Assembly (NCBI GenBank): GCA_958296015.1
Contig: CATQIH010000032.1
Location: 211,795 to 275,794 of the forward strand
Origin: Cyclobacteriaceae bacterium
Lineage (GTDB): Bacteria > Bacteroidota > Bacteroidia > Cytophagales > Cyclobacteriaceae
Length of the DNA stretch: 64,000 bases
Reading direction: 5' to 3'
Part shown: piece after piece, positions 41,690-53,337 of the stretch
How positions within the stretch are numbered: position 1 is the stretch's first letter
How the letters are laid out: each line of letters opens with the position of its first letter
Program-made: the position numbers and the translations under genes
Notes under the pieces: model-generated
Database searches by the model: none
The model's input: only the letters and a program-made list of their open reading frames with translations
What the model was told of the DNA's origin: nothing

Positions 41690-42956
41690 CTGATGTTATT
41701 GAGCCAAAGACAAAACCGCAAATAGCTTTAGGATAAAAAGAGGTAGATTTCTGCGGCATGATCTCCCCGCTGTAACAAATCTCCTTCACTTGGTTTACAG
41801 ACACTCCATTGATGATCATGGCCAGTTGTGCGCGCTGAGTAGCTACCTGGTAAATACATTGCGCAAAATTACGTTCGTAAGTGAGCAAATCCGAGGCACT
41901 TTGTTGCGCTAGAGGGATGTCCAGCACCTTTTCTATTAAAAAATAATGCAGCACAGCCACATCCAGCTGCCTGACAAGTGCTGTAGCCTGCCACTGAGCG
42001 TCGTTGGTCAGTGCTTCCTTCAAACGCAACTTATAGCTTTCCTCTCCAAACAAAAGACCAAAGGTGTATTTCTTTCCCACAATAAGCTCCTGCATATCAC
42101 AGGCATTTTCTACTTGCTGTATATGAAAATACCGGGTAGCTTTCTCCATAATAGCCCTTGCATCCAATGGCTCACCACAATGATACAGCCGGTGTGTAGG
42201 CAGAATACGCAGGTCTTCCGACTCTGTATTGGTCAAATACATCATATGGTAGTTGTATCCTTCCCTGCCGGTGTGTTGTTTGTGCTGCCGCATCATCTTT
42301 TTCCTGTAAGCCAGCGAGCTTTCGTACCGGTGGTGTCCGTCTGCCAGAATGATCTGCTTGTTGCGCATTGTTTCCATAAAATGCCGGATCGTTTCCTCAT
42401 CCCTGATCACGCCCAGCACATCTCTCACGCCCTGGTAATCTTCTGCCTGGTAGAGCGGCATTTCCATGCTTTTGTCCATCAGGGCTTCCAGCAGGTGCTG
42501 TGGGTCTGTATACAATCCATGTGTAGGACTGGCATTGAGTTGTGTAGCTTCCAGCAGAGCTATGCGCCCGTTGACGGAGCTGGGAATGGTATCTTCGTGT
42601 CGTAGTACTACGTTTTCTTCCCAAAAGGTGGCCTCGATAAAACAGATAAAGCCTTTACGGCAGTAAGAACGGTCGCTGTCAGGTAGCTTGAAGTATTGAT
42701 AATAGGTATATAGGCAAGGCATGTCTTCCTGCACGAGTATCTTTTCCTGTTGCCATCGCCTTATTGTATTGGCAGCGGCTTGTTCGGGATGCAGACCAGC
42801 TGGCACCGAGAGATGAATACTGTTGTAAGGGTGATGGTAGAGGGCAGTTCGTTGTCTTTCGGATACTACATCGAAAGGAGGAGCGATCAGATTGCCGATG
42901 TCCTGTGCCTGTTTCGGATGATACCGCCATGCTTTGAAAGGTCGGATGTTTGCCAT
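41679..42956 (-). CDS. DUF1015 family protein
   Basis: From the ATG at 42956 the protein has 425 residues: MANIRPFKAWRYHPKQAQDI, LIAPPFDVVS, YHHPYNSIHLSVP, CLYTYYQYF, the family hallmark ILADGHHRYESSLAYRKKM and, at the C-terminus, STSFYPKAICGFVFGSI, all typical of DUF1015. The conserved DGHHRYE suggests a catalytic or metal site, but no reaction is established. It begins one base after the biotin carboxylase stop and overlaps maf. The frame is open to 43001, inside accC, but the MANIRPF start fits the family. Confidence 0.88.
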   Translation of the reverse strand: MANIRPFKAWRYHPKQAQDIGNLIAPPFDVVSERQRTALYHHPYNSIHLSVPAGLHPEQAAANTIRRWQQEKILVQEDMPCLYTYYQYFKLPDSDRSYCRKGFICFIEATFWEENVVLRHEDTIPSSVNGRIALLEATQLNASPTHGLYTDPQHLLEALMDKSMEMPLYQAEDYQGVRDVLGVIRDEETIRHFMETMRNKQIILADGHHRYESSLAYRKKMMRQHKQHTGREGYNYHMMYLTNTESEDLRILPTHRLYHCGEPLDARAIMEKATRYFHIQQVENACDMQELIVGKKYTFGLLFGEESYKLRLKEALTNDAQWQATALVRQLDVAVLHYFLIEKVLDIPLAQQSASDLLTYERNFAQCIYQVATQRAQLAMIINGVSVNQVKEICYSGEIMPQKSTSFYPKAICGFVFGSITSDGL

Positions 42957-42957
42957 A

Positions 42958-44445
42958 TTAAAGTCTTCGATTGCGCCATTTGCCAGATGCTTCAGCAGCA
43001 TACTCGTATTGTGCAGGGTGCTTTCTGTCGTAGAGTATGGCTGCCAGTGCTACGGCTATTTCTTCTTCAGAAGCAGAGATGGGCTGTTGCAGCTTTTCCG
43101 GCGAGAAGTGTTGTTCTACAAACCCGGTATCAAACTCACCGGAAATGAAAGCCTGATGTTGTAACACAAAACGGCAAAAACTCAGCGTAGTAGCCACGCC
43201 ACTGATCTCATATTCTTCTATGGCGCGGAGCATACGTGCAATCGCTTCGGGGCGCGTATCTGCATAAGCCACCAGTTTGGCAATCATCGGGTCGTAAAAG
43301 ACCGGAATCTTCATGCCTTCTTCAAAGCCATCATCCACGCGTATGCCCGGTCCTTGTGGCCTCTTGTAGGTATGCAGCGTACCGGTGTCAGGTAAAAAGT
43401 TGTTAAGCGGATCTTCGGCATATACCCTTACCTCAATGGCATGTCCTTTCATTTGGATATCCTGCTGCTCAAAAGCCAGCGGATTTCCCTCTGCAATGCT
43501 GATTTGCTGTCTTACCAGATCGATACCGGTGATCAGCTCGGTAACCGGATGCTCTACCTGTAGCCGGGTATTCATTTCCAGAAAATAGAATTGAAGGTCC
43601 TGGCCTACCACAAACTCTACCGTGCCGGCACCTAGATAACCACATGCCTGCGCCACCTTGACAGCTGCTTTGCCCATCGCTTCCCTGATCTCCGGCGTGA
43701 GCACTGCCGACGGAGCTTCTTCTATCACCTTCTGGTATCGCCGTTGGATAGAGCACTCTCTCTCGAACAGATGTACAATATTACCTTGCTGATCGCCCAG
43801 CACCTGGATTTCAATATGTTTGGGAGCTACGATAAATTTCTCTATAAACACGGCTCCGTCTCCAAAAGCCGAGCGGGCTTCGCTAATAGCTCTTTCCATC
43901 TGTTCTTTTAGCTCGGCAGCTTCGTAAACAATGCGCATACCTTTGCCTCCACCACCGGCACTGGCTTTGATAAGGACCGGGTAGCCTATCTCATCGGCTG
44001 CCTGCTGTGCTGTGGCAAGATCAGTAACGGAAGAAGTAGTGCCGGGCACAAGTGGTACATCATACTGAGATACCGCTTTTTTGGCAGCCAGTTTGTTGCC
44101 CATCGTAGCAATAGCTTCCGCAGAAGGGCCAATAAACAGGATGCCTTCCTGGGTAGCTCTTTGGGCAAATATTGCATTTTCCGACAGAAAGCCATAACCG
44201 GGATGTATGGCATCTGCACCGGTGGCATGGCAGGCAGCGATGATCTTATCAATTTGAAGATAGGAAGCCGATGATGGCGACTCGCCAATATATATGGCCT
44301 CATCGGCGTACCTCACATGCAGCGCATTTCGGTCTGCCTCACTATAAACGGCTACAGTTTGTTTACCGGCTTCTCTGGCAGAACGCATAATTCGCAGGGC
44401 AATTTCTCCTCGGTTGGCAACTAATATTTTTTTAATAGATGGCAT
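42958..44445 (-). CDS. accC: Biotin carboxylase subunit of an acyl-CoA carboxylase
   Basis: The 495-residue ATP-grasp protein carboxylates biotin on a carrier protein using bicarbonate and ATP. It shows KKILVANRGEIALRIMRSARE, AIHPGYGFLSEN, PVLIKASAGGGGKGMRIV (ATP loop), FIEKFIVAPKHIEIQVLGD, ERECSIQRRYQKVIEEAPS, FYFLEMNTRLQVEHPVTE and GHAIEVRVYAEDP. No BCCP or carboxyltransferase gene is adjacent. It may therefore belong to acetyl-CoA or propionyl-CoA carboxylase; accC is used for the domain. Its tail, beyond ~450, is a little extended. Confidence 0.88.
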   Translation of the reverse strand: MPSIKKILVANRGEIALRIMRSAREAGKQTVAVYSEADRNALHVRYADEAIYIGESPSSASYLQIDKIIAACHATGADAIHPGYGFLSENAIFAQRATQEGILFIGPSAEAIATMGNKLAAKKAVSQYDVPLVPGTTSSVTDLATAQQAADEIGYPVLIKASAGGGGKGMRIVYEAAELKEQMERAISEARSAFGDGAVFIEKFIVAPKHIEIQVLGDQQGNIVHLFERECSIQRRYQKVIEEAPSAVLTPEIREAMGKAAVKVAQACGYLGAGTVEFVVGQDLQFYFLEMNTRLQVEHPVTELITGIDLVRQQISIAEGNPLAFEQQDIQMKGHAIEVRVYAEDPLNNFLPDTGTLHTYKRPQGPGIRVDDGFEEGMKIPVFYDPMIAKLVAYADTRPEAIARMLRAIEEYEISGVATTLSFCRFVLQHQAFISGEFDTGFVEQHFSPEKLQQPISASEEEIAVALAAILYDRKHPAQYEYAAEASGKWRNRRL

Positions 44446-44546
44446 GGTAGTTCCGTATTTCTGATAAACAATGGTAACAATTTTAAACTATATAAGCTAT
44501 AATATAAATCTTATTGGCCTATAGGTCAAAATTATACAGGCTTCTA

Positions 44547-44576
44547 TTGCTGTGGTGGCAATAAATGCTAACTTTG
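44547..44576 (+). promoter_or_regulatory. Bacteroidota-type promoter of the serine palmitoyltransferase gene
   Basis: TTG at 44547-44549, a 19-base spacer and TAACTTTG at 44569-44576 match the -33/-7 consensus (TTG, 19-21 bases, TAnnTTTG) of the Bacteroidota primary sigma factor. The GTG start codon lies 55 bases downstream of the -7 element. Confidence 0.7.
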
Positions 44577-44630
44577 TGCGAATACCTAATGCTGGAAATT
44601 CATTTTTGTTATTTGATAAACTAATTATAC

Positions 44631-45878
44631 GTGGATTTATTTGAAAAATTTACGGTTGATATGGGGCCTCTTGGCAAACATGCCGATATAGAAGAAGGCT
44701 TCTTTATGTTTCCAAAGCTGGAGGGAGATATTGCCCCCCGCATGAAGTTCCGTGGAAAGGAGGTGCTTACCTGGAGTTTGAACAACTATCTAGGTTTAGC
44801 CAATCATTCTGAGGTAAGAAAAAAAGATACAGAGGCTGCCGAGAGATGGGGTCTCGCCTACCCGATGGGTGCCAGAATGATGTCGGGCAACAGCAACCTG
44901 CACGATATACTGGAGCAGGAGATTGCTTCATTTGTGCATAAGGAAGATGCCATGCTACTCAACTACGGGTACCAGGGCATTTTATCTTTGATAGATGCCA
45001 CAGTAGATAGAAAAGATATTATCGTATACGATGCGGAGTCTCATGCCTGCATTGTAGATGGTGTCAGACTACACCTGGGCAAACGCATTGTTTACCCACA
45101 CAATGATGTCAACAAACTGGAGGAACAACTTGCCAGAGCCACACGCCTGGCCGGCGAATCCGGTGGGGGTATATTGGTGATCACCGAAGGTGTCTTTGGT
45201 ATGTCAGGCAATACAGGTGCGCTGAAAAAAATTGTAGCACTGAAAGAAAAGTACGACTTCCGGCTGCTGGTAGACGATGCGCATGGGTTTGGCACAATGG
45301 GTCCTACGGGAGCAGGTGCCGGTGAGGCACAGGGCGTGCAGGATGGCATTGATCTTTATTTTTCTACTTTTGCCAAGTCTATGGCCAGTATCGGAGCGTT
45401 TGTAGCAGGAGATAAAAGAGTACTCAGTTATCTAAGATACAACACCCGTTCACAAATTTTTGCCAAATCACTGCCGATGGTATTCGTAGAGGGCGTACGA
45501 AAAAGACTTGAAATGCTTAGGACTATGCCGGAACTACGAGAAAAACTTTGGACAATCGTCAATGCACTACAGCAAGGATTCCGCGACAAAGGCTTTAATA
45601 TAGGAACTACTACCTCGCCGGTGACCCCTGTTATTCTAAGTGGTGGGCTGGCAGATGCTGCCGGACTTGCCTATGACCTCAGAGAAAATTTTAATATCTT
45701 CTGTTCTGTGGTAATCTATCCGGTAGTACCCAAAGATGTAATTATGTTACGTATCATCCCTACCGCCTCTCATACGTTAGAAGACGTAAAGCAAACAATT
45801 ACTGCTTTTGAGGCTATAAAACAAAATTTGGAGAGCGGTGTATACAAAAAGGGTGAATTTGCTGCTATATTTCGTTAA
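44631..45878 (+). CDS. spt: Serine palmitoyltransferase-like PLP enzyme (alpha-oxoamine synthase)
   Basis: This enzyme is predicted to condense serine with a long-chain acyl-CoA to 3-ketosphinganine, the first step of sphingolipid synthesis found in many Bacteroidota. The 415-residue protein shows WSLNNYLGLANHSEV, MGARMMSGNSNLHDILE, LLVDDAHGFGTMG (cofactor Asp215) and STFAKSMAS with PLP-binding Lys249. Glycine C-acetyltransferase or 8-amino-7-oxononanoate synthase are alternatives, but length and N-terminal segment fit the Bacteroidota SPT type. GTG start. No other sphingolipid genes are adjacent. Confidence 0.78.
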   Translation: MDLFEKFTVDMGPLGKHADIEEGFFMFPKLEGDIAPRMKFRGKEVLTWSLNNYLGLANHSEVRKKDTEAAERWGLAYPMGARMMSGNSNLHDILEQEIASFVHKEDAMLLNYGYQGILSLIDATVDRKDIIVYDAESHACIVDGVRLHLGKRIVYPHNDVNKLEEQLARATRLAGESGGGILVITEGVFGMSGNTGALKKIVALKEKYDFRLLVDDAHGFGTMGPTGAGAGEAQGVQDGIDLYFSTFAKSMASIGAFVAGDKRVLSYLRYNTRSQIFAKSLPMVFVEGVRKRLEMLRTMPELREKLWTIVNALQQGFRDKGFNIGTTTSPVTPVILSGGLADAAGLAYDLRENFNIFCSVVIYPVVPKDVIMLRIIPTASHTLEDVKQTITAFEAIKQNLESGVYKKGEFAAIFR

Positions 45879-45974
45879 AATTTGGGCAAAAATTGCTTTT
45901 TTTTATTGTTTATTAAGCATTATAGCTATATTGCCTTCAAAATAACATCTTTATACCGTACAACTAAACTAGCT

Positions 45975-46151
45975 ATGAAAAGATTTGACGAAATTAGAAA
46001 CTTAATAATGTCATTAGAAGGAGATTTTGAAAAATTCTATGACAAAAAGAACCAAGCTGCTGGTACGCGTGTCAGGAAGGGCATGCAAGACTTGAAAAAC
46101 ATGGCTCAGGAGATCAGGATTGAAGTCCAGGATATGAAGAACAAGGAATAG
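45975..46151 (+). CDS. Histone H1-like protein (Hc1 family)
   Basis: The 58-residue product starts MKRFDEIRNLIMSLEGDFEK and includes AAGTRVRKGMQDLKNMAQEI, the signature of the short Bacteroidota Hc1-like histone H1 family. It is thought to be nucleoid-associated, though these short forms lack the long Lys/Ala tail of chlamydial Hc1. The ATG at 45975 is the family start; the frame is open upstream to 45882. It lies about 95 bases after the SPT gene and is followed by a strong terminator. Confidence 0.85.
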   Translation: MKRFDEIRNLIMSLEGDFEKFYDKKNQAAGTRVRKGMQDLKNMAQEIRIEVQDMKNKE

Positions 46152-46177
46152 TCAGCACTTATCAACATACAACAAAT

Positions 46178-46209
46178 AAAAAAAGGCAACCATATGGTTG
46201 CCTTTTTTT
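46178..46209. terminator. Bidirectional terminator between the histone gene and the DUF6913 gene
   Basis: An A run (46178-46184), the stem GGCAACC (46185-46191) with GGTTGCC (46196-46202) around an ATAT loop, and a T run (46203-46209) serve both converging transcripts. The stop codon of the minus-strand gene lies at 46208-46210, partly inside the T run. Confidence 0.85.
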
Positions 46210-46735
46210 ATACCTTCTCTTTATTATTGACCACCTTGATATAGTGTAGAATCATGTCGCACATTTCTTCCAAAGAACTGGCCCGCATCATAAACTCATA
46301 GAAAGAACGGTGCTCTTCCAGGTCGTTGCCTATTCTGCACTTGCTGCGGCTTAAACATAATATTTTGTCCAGCACTTCATTGGATTCCATATCCAAGTGG
46401 ATGAGGTAATCAAAATCAGTATTGATGAAATCAATCAGATGCTCAGCTTTGAAATTACCCATGAGCGATATATCCTTGCTGGTAAATTGCAGGTAGCCGA
46501 AGATTTTATTTCTGGCCCTTCTATTATCATAACATAAAACTTGGATTTCTTTATTATCAGCCACCAGCCGGTCGATGAAGCCGTCTACGGTCGTTTGCTT
46601 TTCATGATCGGTTAGTGTGATAAGAATACCGATCCGAAAAGCATCGCCATAGTTGACGGCATACCTTTTCACCTTACTTTTCATGATAAGCTTGGGGAGC
46701 TGTAACCGGATGATCAATTTTTTGATGGATATCAT
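46208..46735 (-). CDS. DUF6913 family protein
   Basis: The 175-residue product (YGDAFRIGILITLTDHEKQT, VLCYDNRRARNKIFGYLQFTSKDISLMG, FDYLIHLDMESNEVLDKIL) matches a conserved Bacteroidota protein family now labelled DUF6913. No enzymatic motif or signal peptide is evident. It follows ligA by 20 bases on the same strand, a linkage also seen in other Bacteroidota, which suggests co-expression with ligase. The first Met is used; a later Met at KSKVKRYAVNY is possible. Confidence 0.72.
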   Translation of the reverse strand: MISIKKLIIRLQLPKLIMKSKVKRYAVNYGDAFRIGILITLTDHEKQTTVDGFIDRLVADNKEIQVLCYDNRRARNKIFGYLQFTSKDISLMGNFKAEHLIDFINTDFDYLIHLDMESNEVLDKILCLSRSKCRIGNDLEEHRSFYEFMMRASSLEEMCDMILHYIKVVNNKEKV

Positions 46736-46755
46736 AGAACGTATGGAATTTGATG

Positions 46756-48819
<2,064 letters not shown>

Positions 48820-48899
48820 TTACCAGAAGGTTTGCATAAAGATAAGCATAAAGCTTTTGAAGAGAAATGTTGGCCTGCCATAAAATGATAAAACTGATG

Positions 48900-49946
48900 C
48901 TATAAACGGCCAAAATGCTCCTTGAATATATCCATATCTTTGGAGGTGCCTATAATGATCATCGTATCACCTTCAGCGAATTGCAGATCGCCGGGAGGAT
49001 TGAAGGTGAAGCCAGTCTTTTCATTTTTAAATCCAATCACTGTGATGCCAGAGCGCTGCCGGATATTCAGTTCTCTGATGGTTTTGTCTCTAAATTCGTC
49101 TTTGAGTTCTTCATAATCAAAATCTTCCAGCTTCAGATGTTCGCTACTGACACCTGTCAGCAGATTCAAAAACTCAATAGCCTCTGGTTTGGTGATTAGC
49201 TGCGCCATATGAATACCACCGATGGCATCCGGCATCACTACTTTGTTGGCACCCGCCCGATAAAGCTTCTTTTCAGAACTTTCATCAGAAGCTCTTGAAA
49301 TAATATGAACCTTTGGGTTAAGCTGACGTGCTGTAAGTGTGATAAAAACATTGTCTGCATCGCGTGGCAAGGTGGTGATCAGGGCTTCTGCCCGCTCAAT
49401 GCCTGCTGCCAGCAACGCATCATCGGTAGTAGCATCTCCGATGATGTACTGGAATTGTTTGTCAGCCAGCAGAGTTTCTATCAGGCTGTCTTCCTGTTCA
49501 ATCAAAATAAACTCCCGGTTGCTCTTCATGAGCTCAGTGCAGGTGCGGGCACCATTGCGCCCGTATCCACATACGATGATATGGTTTTTCATTTTTTGTA
49601 CGCGTTTGCTGGTCATATATTGCCTGAAGAATGCCTTGAACTCTCCTTCTACCACATAAGTTGTAAAAATACTGATGGCATAGGCGAAAATACCGAGGTT
49701 CACCAATATGTAAAATATAGTAAAAATGCGCCCTGTGTCGGTGAGCGGACGAACCTCTGAAAAGCCTACGGTAGAGAGTGTGATGATGGTCATATACAAG
49801 GCTTCCAGTGGCGTATATCCTTCCAGAAAAATATAGCCCAACTGTCCCAGGGCTACACTGAATAAAAGTAGTGCCAGTCCAAATATGAGACGGTTTAGTT
49901 GTAGCCTGTGCCAGTTTTTATATAAGCCGGATCTTTTGGGTTTCAT
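48900..49946 (-). CDS. Potassium channel with RCK (TrkA-N/TrkA-C) domains
   Basis: The 348-residue protein has two membrane helices flanking a pore loop with the selectivity filter STVGFSE, then a cytosolic RCK domain (HIIVCGYGRNGARTC, the Rossmann glycine motif, and YIIGDATTDDALL). A TrkA-C domain follows (LNIRQRSGITVIGFKNEKTG and FAEGDTMIIIGTS). This is the MthK/Kch-like two-helix channel type, gated by ligand binding to the RCK ring. The filter is TVGF rather than TVGYG, a known natural variant among prokaryotic channels. It is divergent from the DUF4783 gene. Confidence 0.9.
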   Translation of the reverse strand: MKPKRSGLYKNWHRLQLNRLIFGLALLLFSVALGQLGYIFLEGYTPLEALYMTIITLSTVGFSEVRPLTDTGRIFTIFYILVNLGIFAYAISIFTTYVVEGEFKAFFRQYMTSKRVQKMKNHIIVCGYGRNGARTCTELMKSNREFILIEQEDSLIETLLADKQFQYIIGDATTDDALLAAGIERAEALITTLPRDADNVFITLTARQLNPKVHIISRASDESSEKKLYRAGANKVVMPDAIGGIHMAQLITKPEAIEFLNLLTGVSSEHLKLEDFDYEELKDEFRDKTIRELNIRQRSGITVIGFKNEKTGFTFNPPGDLQFAEGDTMIIIGTSKDMDIFKEHFGRL

Positions 49947-50057
49947 CTAAGGCCAAATTAAACGAATTAATGACAGAATCGTATGACATATTTTACTATA
50001 AATATCAATCTGTAGATAGCAGACCTGCGTTGGCACAGTTTTGGTACCCAAATCGTA

Positions 50058-50065
50058 TAAATTTG
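50058..50065 (+). promoter_or_regulatory. Putative -7 element (TAnnTTTG) of the DUF4783 gene
   Basis: TAAATTTG ends ten bases upstream of the ATG at 50076. A TTG with correct -33 spacing is not found; the nearest TTGs are 14 and 25 bases away from the element. Confidence 0.45.
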
Positions 50066-50075
50066 AAAGATATAT

Positions 50076-50483
50076 ATGTTCAGTAAACTGATGAAGGTTT
50101 GTTTCCTTGCTTTATTTTGCTGCATGGCTGCGGGAGCTACTTCCGCATACGCGCAAAATGATGTCATCAACAATGTGAGGGACGCACTGAAAGCCGGTAG
50201 TTCGCGGGAGCTGAGTAAGTACATCAACAATACAGTGGAAATTAGCATTGATGGTGAGAAGGCCAGCTATAGCAGAAATCAGGCAGAGTTTGTGCTCAAA
50301 GATTTCTTCAGCAACTATCCTCCTACAGGTTTTCGCTATGTTCACCAGGGTTCTTCCAAAGAAGGTCTGAAATATACAGTGGGCACATACAGCTATGATC
50401 GCGGTGAGTTCCGCGTTTTTATGCTCATCAAGCAGTTTGGCGGCAATTATTTAGTGGATAAAATAGATTTTAATAAAGAGTAG
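50076..50483 (+). CDS. DUF4783 exported protein
   Basis: The 135-residue protein has a signal peptide (KVCFLALFCCMAAGATSAYAQ, cleavage after AYAQ) and a DUF4783 domain of the NTF2-like fold (VINNVRDALKAGSSRELSKY, VLKDFFSNYPPTGFRYVHQG, YTVGTYSYDRGEFRVFMLIK). The family is Bacteroidota-specific and its function is not known; the fold often binds a small ligand in the periplasm. A bidirectional terminator separates it from alaS. Confidence 0.85.
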   Translation: MFSKLMKVCFLALFCCMAAGATSAYAQNDVINNVRDALKAGSSRELSKYINNTVEISIDGEKASYSRNQAEFVLKDFFSNYPPTGFRYVHQGSSKEGLKYTVGTYSYDRGEFRVFMLIKQFGGNYLVDKIDFNKE

Positions 50484-50504
50484 GTAACATTGACTTATAG
50501 TAGT

Positions 50505-50538
50505 AAAAAATACCGGGTTTATTGATCCGGTATTTTTT
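50505..50538. terminator. Bidirectional terminator between the DUF4783 gene and alaS
   Basis: AAAAAATACCGG (50505-50516) pairs with CCGGTATTTTTT (50527-50538) around a 10-base loop, with A and T runs at both ends. It serves two converging genes. Confidence 0.85.
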
Positions 50539-50543
50539 TTGGT

Positions 50544-53174
50544 CTACCGAAAAACCTGTCCGGCTATCTGTTGTGCCTGCTGCACGACGGCAGACAGCCC
50601 CTGTACATTTTTCCCGCCAGCGGTAGCAAAGAATGGCTGTCCGCCACCTCCACCCTGAATATGCTTAGCCAGTTCCTTAACAATATTACCGGCATGAAGG
50701 TCATAGGCTTTGGTGAGTGTATCGTCTATCATCACGGCAATCTGCGGTTTTCCGTCAATATCAGCAGCAATCACCAGAAACAGATGATCAACTTTGTGCT
50801 TGATGTCATACGCCAGCTTCTTGAGCATATCCGCATTGGGCAACTGCACTTGTCCGACGATCACCTGTGCCTCTTGGGCAGCAAATACCTGCTGTATGAG
50901 CTGGTCGCGCAGTGCCATTGCCTCTTTCTGCTGCATCGTTTCCAATTGCTTTTGTAGCTGGTTCTTTTCTGACAGCAATGTATCTACGGATTTCTTCAGG
51001 TCCACCGGGTTTTTCAGCAAAGCTTTCAGTGTATCCAGTAGCTGCTCCTGCTCGTTCACGTATGTTTCTGCTGCATCGGCCGTGATGGCTTCAATACGGC
51101 GGATACCCGCAGCCGTAGAACTTTCCGATACAATCTTAAAGTAGCCTATGCTGCCGGTAGCTTTGATATGTGTACCTCCGCAAAGTTCTATGGAATAACC
51201 ACGGTCAAAGATAATGACCCGCACGTTGTCGCCGTATTTTTCGCCAAACAGAGCCGTAGCGCCCATCGCTTTGGCTTCTTCTATCGGCACCTGCCGGAGT
51301 TCTTCCAGGGGTATATTTTCCCGGATTTTCCGGTTAACAATGTGCTCTACCTCCCGGATTTCCTCTTCTGTCATTTTTGCAAAGTGCGAAAAGTCAAAGC
51401 GCAGCAACTTATCATTGACCAGGGAACCCCGCTGCTGCACATGGTCACCCAGCACTTGGCGCAGGGCTGCATGCAAAAGGTGGGTAGCCGTGTGGTTGTT
51501 TTCCGTGCGCCTGCGGCTTTCCGCATTCACCACACAATGAAAAGTAGCCTCCATGTTGGCAGGCAATTTTTTGGTGTAATGAATGATCAGGTCGTTTTCC
51601 TTTTTTACATCAAAGATACTTACCTTCTCTCCATCCGCTTCTATGTAACCTGTATCGCCTACCTGCCCTCCGCCTTCTGCGTAAAACGGTGTTTTGTTGA
51701 GCACCAACTGGTAGTACTGCTTATTCTTTTCTTTGATTTGCCGGTATTTGACAATTTTTGCTTTGCTGTCCAGGGTATCATAGCCTACAAACGCTACCGG
51801 CTGATCGTTCACTACGGTCCAGTCGCCTGTGTCTTGTGTGGCCGCTCCTTTTGACCGTTCTTTCTGCTTGTTCATTTCCTGCGTAAAGCTCGCTTCATCC
51901 ACACCAAACCCGCTTTCCCTGGCAATCAGGCTGGTCAGGTCCAGGGGAAAGCCAAACGTATCATACAGTTCAAAGGCCACGGCTCCCGGAATGATCTTGG
52001 TACTTTTGTATTCCTGTTTAAGTTGCTCCATCTTTTTAAGGCCCACATCCAGGGTACGCAAAAAAGAGGTTTCTTCTTCCTGAATGACCTTGGTTACAAA
52101 GTCTTGCTGGTCTTTGAGTCCGGGAAAGATATCTTCAAACTGCACAGCCAGGATCGGCACTAGTTCATACAGAAACGGCTCCTGAAAGTTGAGAAATGTA
52201 TAGCCATAACGCACGGCTCTGCGGAGAATACGCCGGATCACATAGCCTGCTTTGTTGTTGGAAGGCAGTTGCCCGTCGGCAATGGTAAAGCCGATGGCGC
52301 GCACATGGTCTACGATCACCCGGATGGCAATGTCTGTTTCTTGCTGCTGCCCATAAGTCACCTCCGCCTTTTGGCTGATATGTGCAATTAGCGGAGCAAA
52401 AAGGTCTGTATCGTAGTTGGATTTTTTCTGCTGAACAGCCATCACCAGCCGCTCGAAACCCATACCGGTGTCTACATGCCTGGCAGGCAGCGGCTTGAGT
52501 TCGCCGGAAGCCATCCGGTTGAACTGCATAAACACCAGGTTCCATATTTCTACTACCAATGGATCGCTTTGATTCACCAGTTGCTTACCTGGCACTTTTG
52601 CTACTTCTTGTTCAGACCTGAGGTCGATGTGAATCTCTGAGCAGGGACCACACGGACCGGTATCGCCCATTTCCCAGAAATTGTCTTTTTTAGCACCGTT
52701 CAGGATACGGTCTTCCGGAATCACTTGCTTCCAGAAATCGTATGCTTCCTGGTCGAGGGGCAAACCATCGGCTGTGTCGCCTTCAAAAACAGTGACATAC
52801 AGCCTGTCTTTGGGCAAATGATACACTTCTGTGAGCAGTTCCCAGGCCCAGGCAATGGCTTCTTTCTTGAAATAATCACCAAACGACCAGTTGCCTAGCA
52901 TCTCGAACATGGTATGATGGTAAGTATCAATGCCTACTTCTTCCAGGTCGTTGTGTTTGCCTGATACGCGCAGGCATTTCTGGCTGTTGGCTACCCTGGG
53001 AGCGGGTGCAGTTTTGTTACCCAGAAAATAGTCTTTGAACTGATTCATACCCGCATTGGTAAACATAAGGGTAGGATCATTTTTGTTAACAATAGGAGCA
53101 GATGGAACGAACAGATGTTCTTTACTCTCGAAAAACGAGATAAAAGCAGACCGTATATTTTTTGAATTCATCAT
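50544..53174 (-). CDS. alaS: Alanyl-tRNA synthetase
   Basis: AlaRS charges tRNA-Ala and edits mis-charged serine or glycine. The 876-residue protein has the class II catalytic core (FFESKEHLFVPSAPIV, PTLMFTNAGMNQFKDYF, HHTMFEMLGNWSFGDYFK) and the editing domain with zinc-ligand HTATHLLHAALRQVL and ELCGGTHIKATGSIG. A C-terminal coiled coil and a GGGGGQPFFATAGG-type C-Ala domain end the protein. Either of two adjacent ATGs may start translation. It is divergent from the M23 peptidase gene; its promoter region has a TATATTTTG-like element. Confidence 0.96.
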   Translation of the reverse strand: MMNSKNIRSAFISFFESKEHLFVPSAPIVNKNDPTLMFTNAGMNQFKDYFLGNKTAPAPRVANSQKCLRVSGKHNDLEEVGIDTYHHTMFEMLGNWSFGDYFKKEAIAWAWELLTEVYHLPKDRLYVTVFEGDTADGLPLDQEAYDFWKQVIPEDRILNGAKKDNFWEMGDTGPCGPCSEIHIDLRSEQEVAKVPGKQLVNQSDPLVVEIWNLVFMQFNRMASGELKPLPARHVDTGMGFERLVMAVQQKKSNYDTDLFAPLIAHISQKAEVTYGQQQETDIAIRVIVDHVRAIGFTIADGQLPSNNKAGYVIRRILRRAVRYGYTFLNFQEPFLYELVPILAVQFEDIFPGLKDQQDFVTKVIQEEETSFLRTLDVGLKKMEQLKQEYKSTKIIPGAVAFELYDTFGFPLDLTSLIARESGFGVDEASFTQEMNKQKERSKGAATQDTGDWTVVNDQPVAFVGYDTLDSKAKIVKYRQIKEKNKQYYQLVLNKTPFYAEGGGQVGDTGYIEADGEKVSIFDVKKENDLIIHYTKKLPANMEATFHCVVNAESRRRTENNHTATHLLHAALRQVLGDHVQQRGSLVNDKLLRFDFSHFAKMTEEEIREVEHIVNRKIRENIPLEELRQVPIEEAKAMGATALFGEKYGDNVRVIIFDRGYSIELCGGTHIKATGSIGYFKIVSESSTAAGIRRIEAITADAAETYVNEQEQLLDTLKALLKNPVDLKKSVDTLLSEKNQLQKQLETMQQKEAMALRDQLIQQVFAAQEAQVIVGQVQLPNADMLKKLAYDIKHKVDHLFLVIAADIDGKPQIAVMIDDTLTKAYDLHAGNIVKELAKHIQGGGGGQPFFATAGGKNVQGLSAVVQQAQQIAGQVFR

Positions 53175-53270
53175 GGATGTAATTTTTTCAGCAGCTTAGA
53201 AAATAAGTGCATATGAAAAACAATTAACTTGTTGCTGTAAAGATTATTTATTAGGCAATACAAAATATAA

Positions 53271-53289
53271 GCTAAGTTCTATTCTTAGC
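53271..53289. promoter_or_regulatory. Small inverted repeat in the alaS / M23 divergent promoter region
   Basis: GCTAAG (53271-53276) and CTTAGC (53284-53289) are separated by seven bases in the 163-base spacer between two divergent genes. It could be an operator or chance; no T run follows. Confidence 0.25.
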
Positions 53290-53337
53290 ATTAAAAACGC
53301 CATGTGTAAAATTAGTTATTTAGCTTAAGCATTAGCA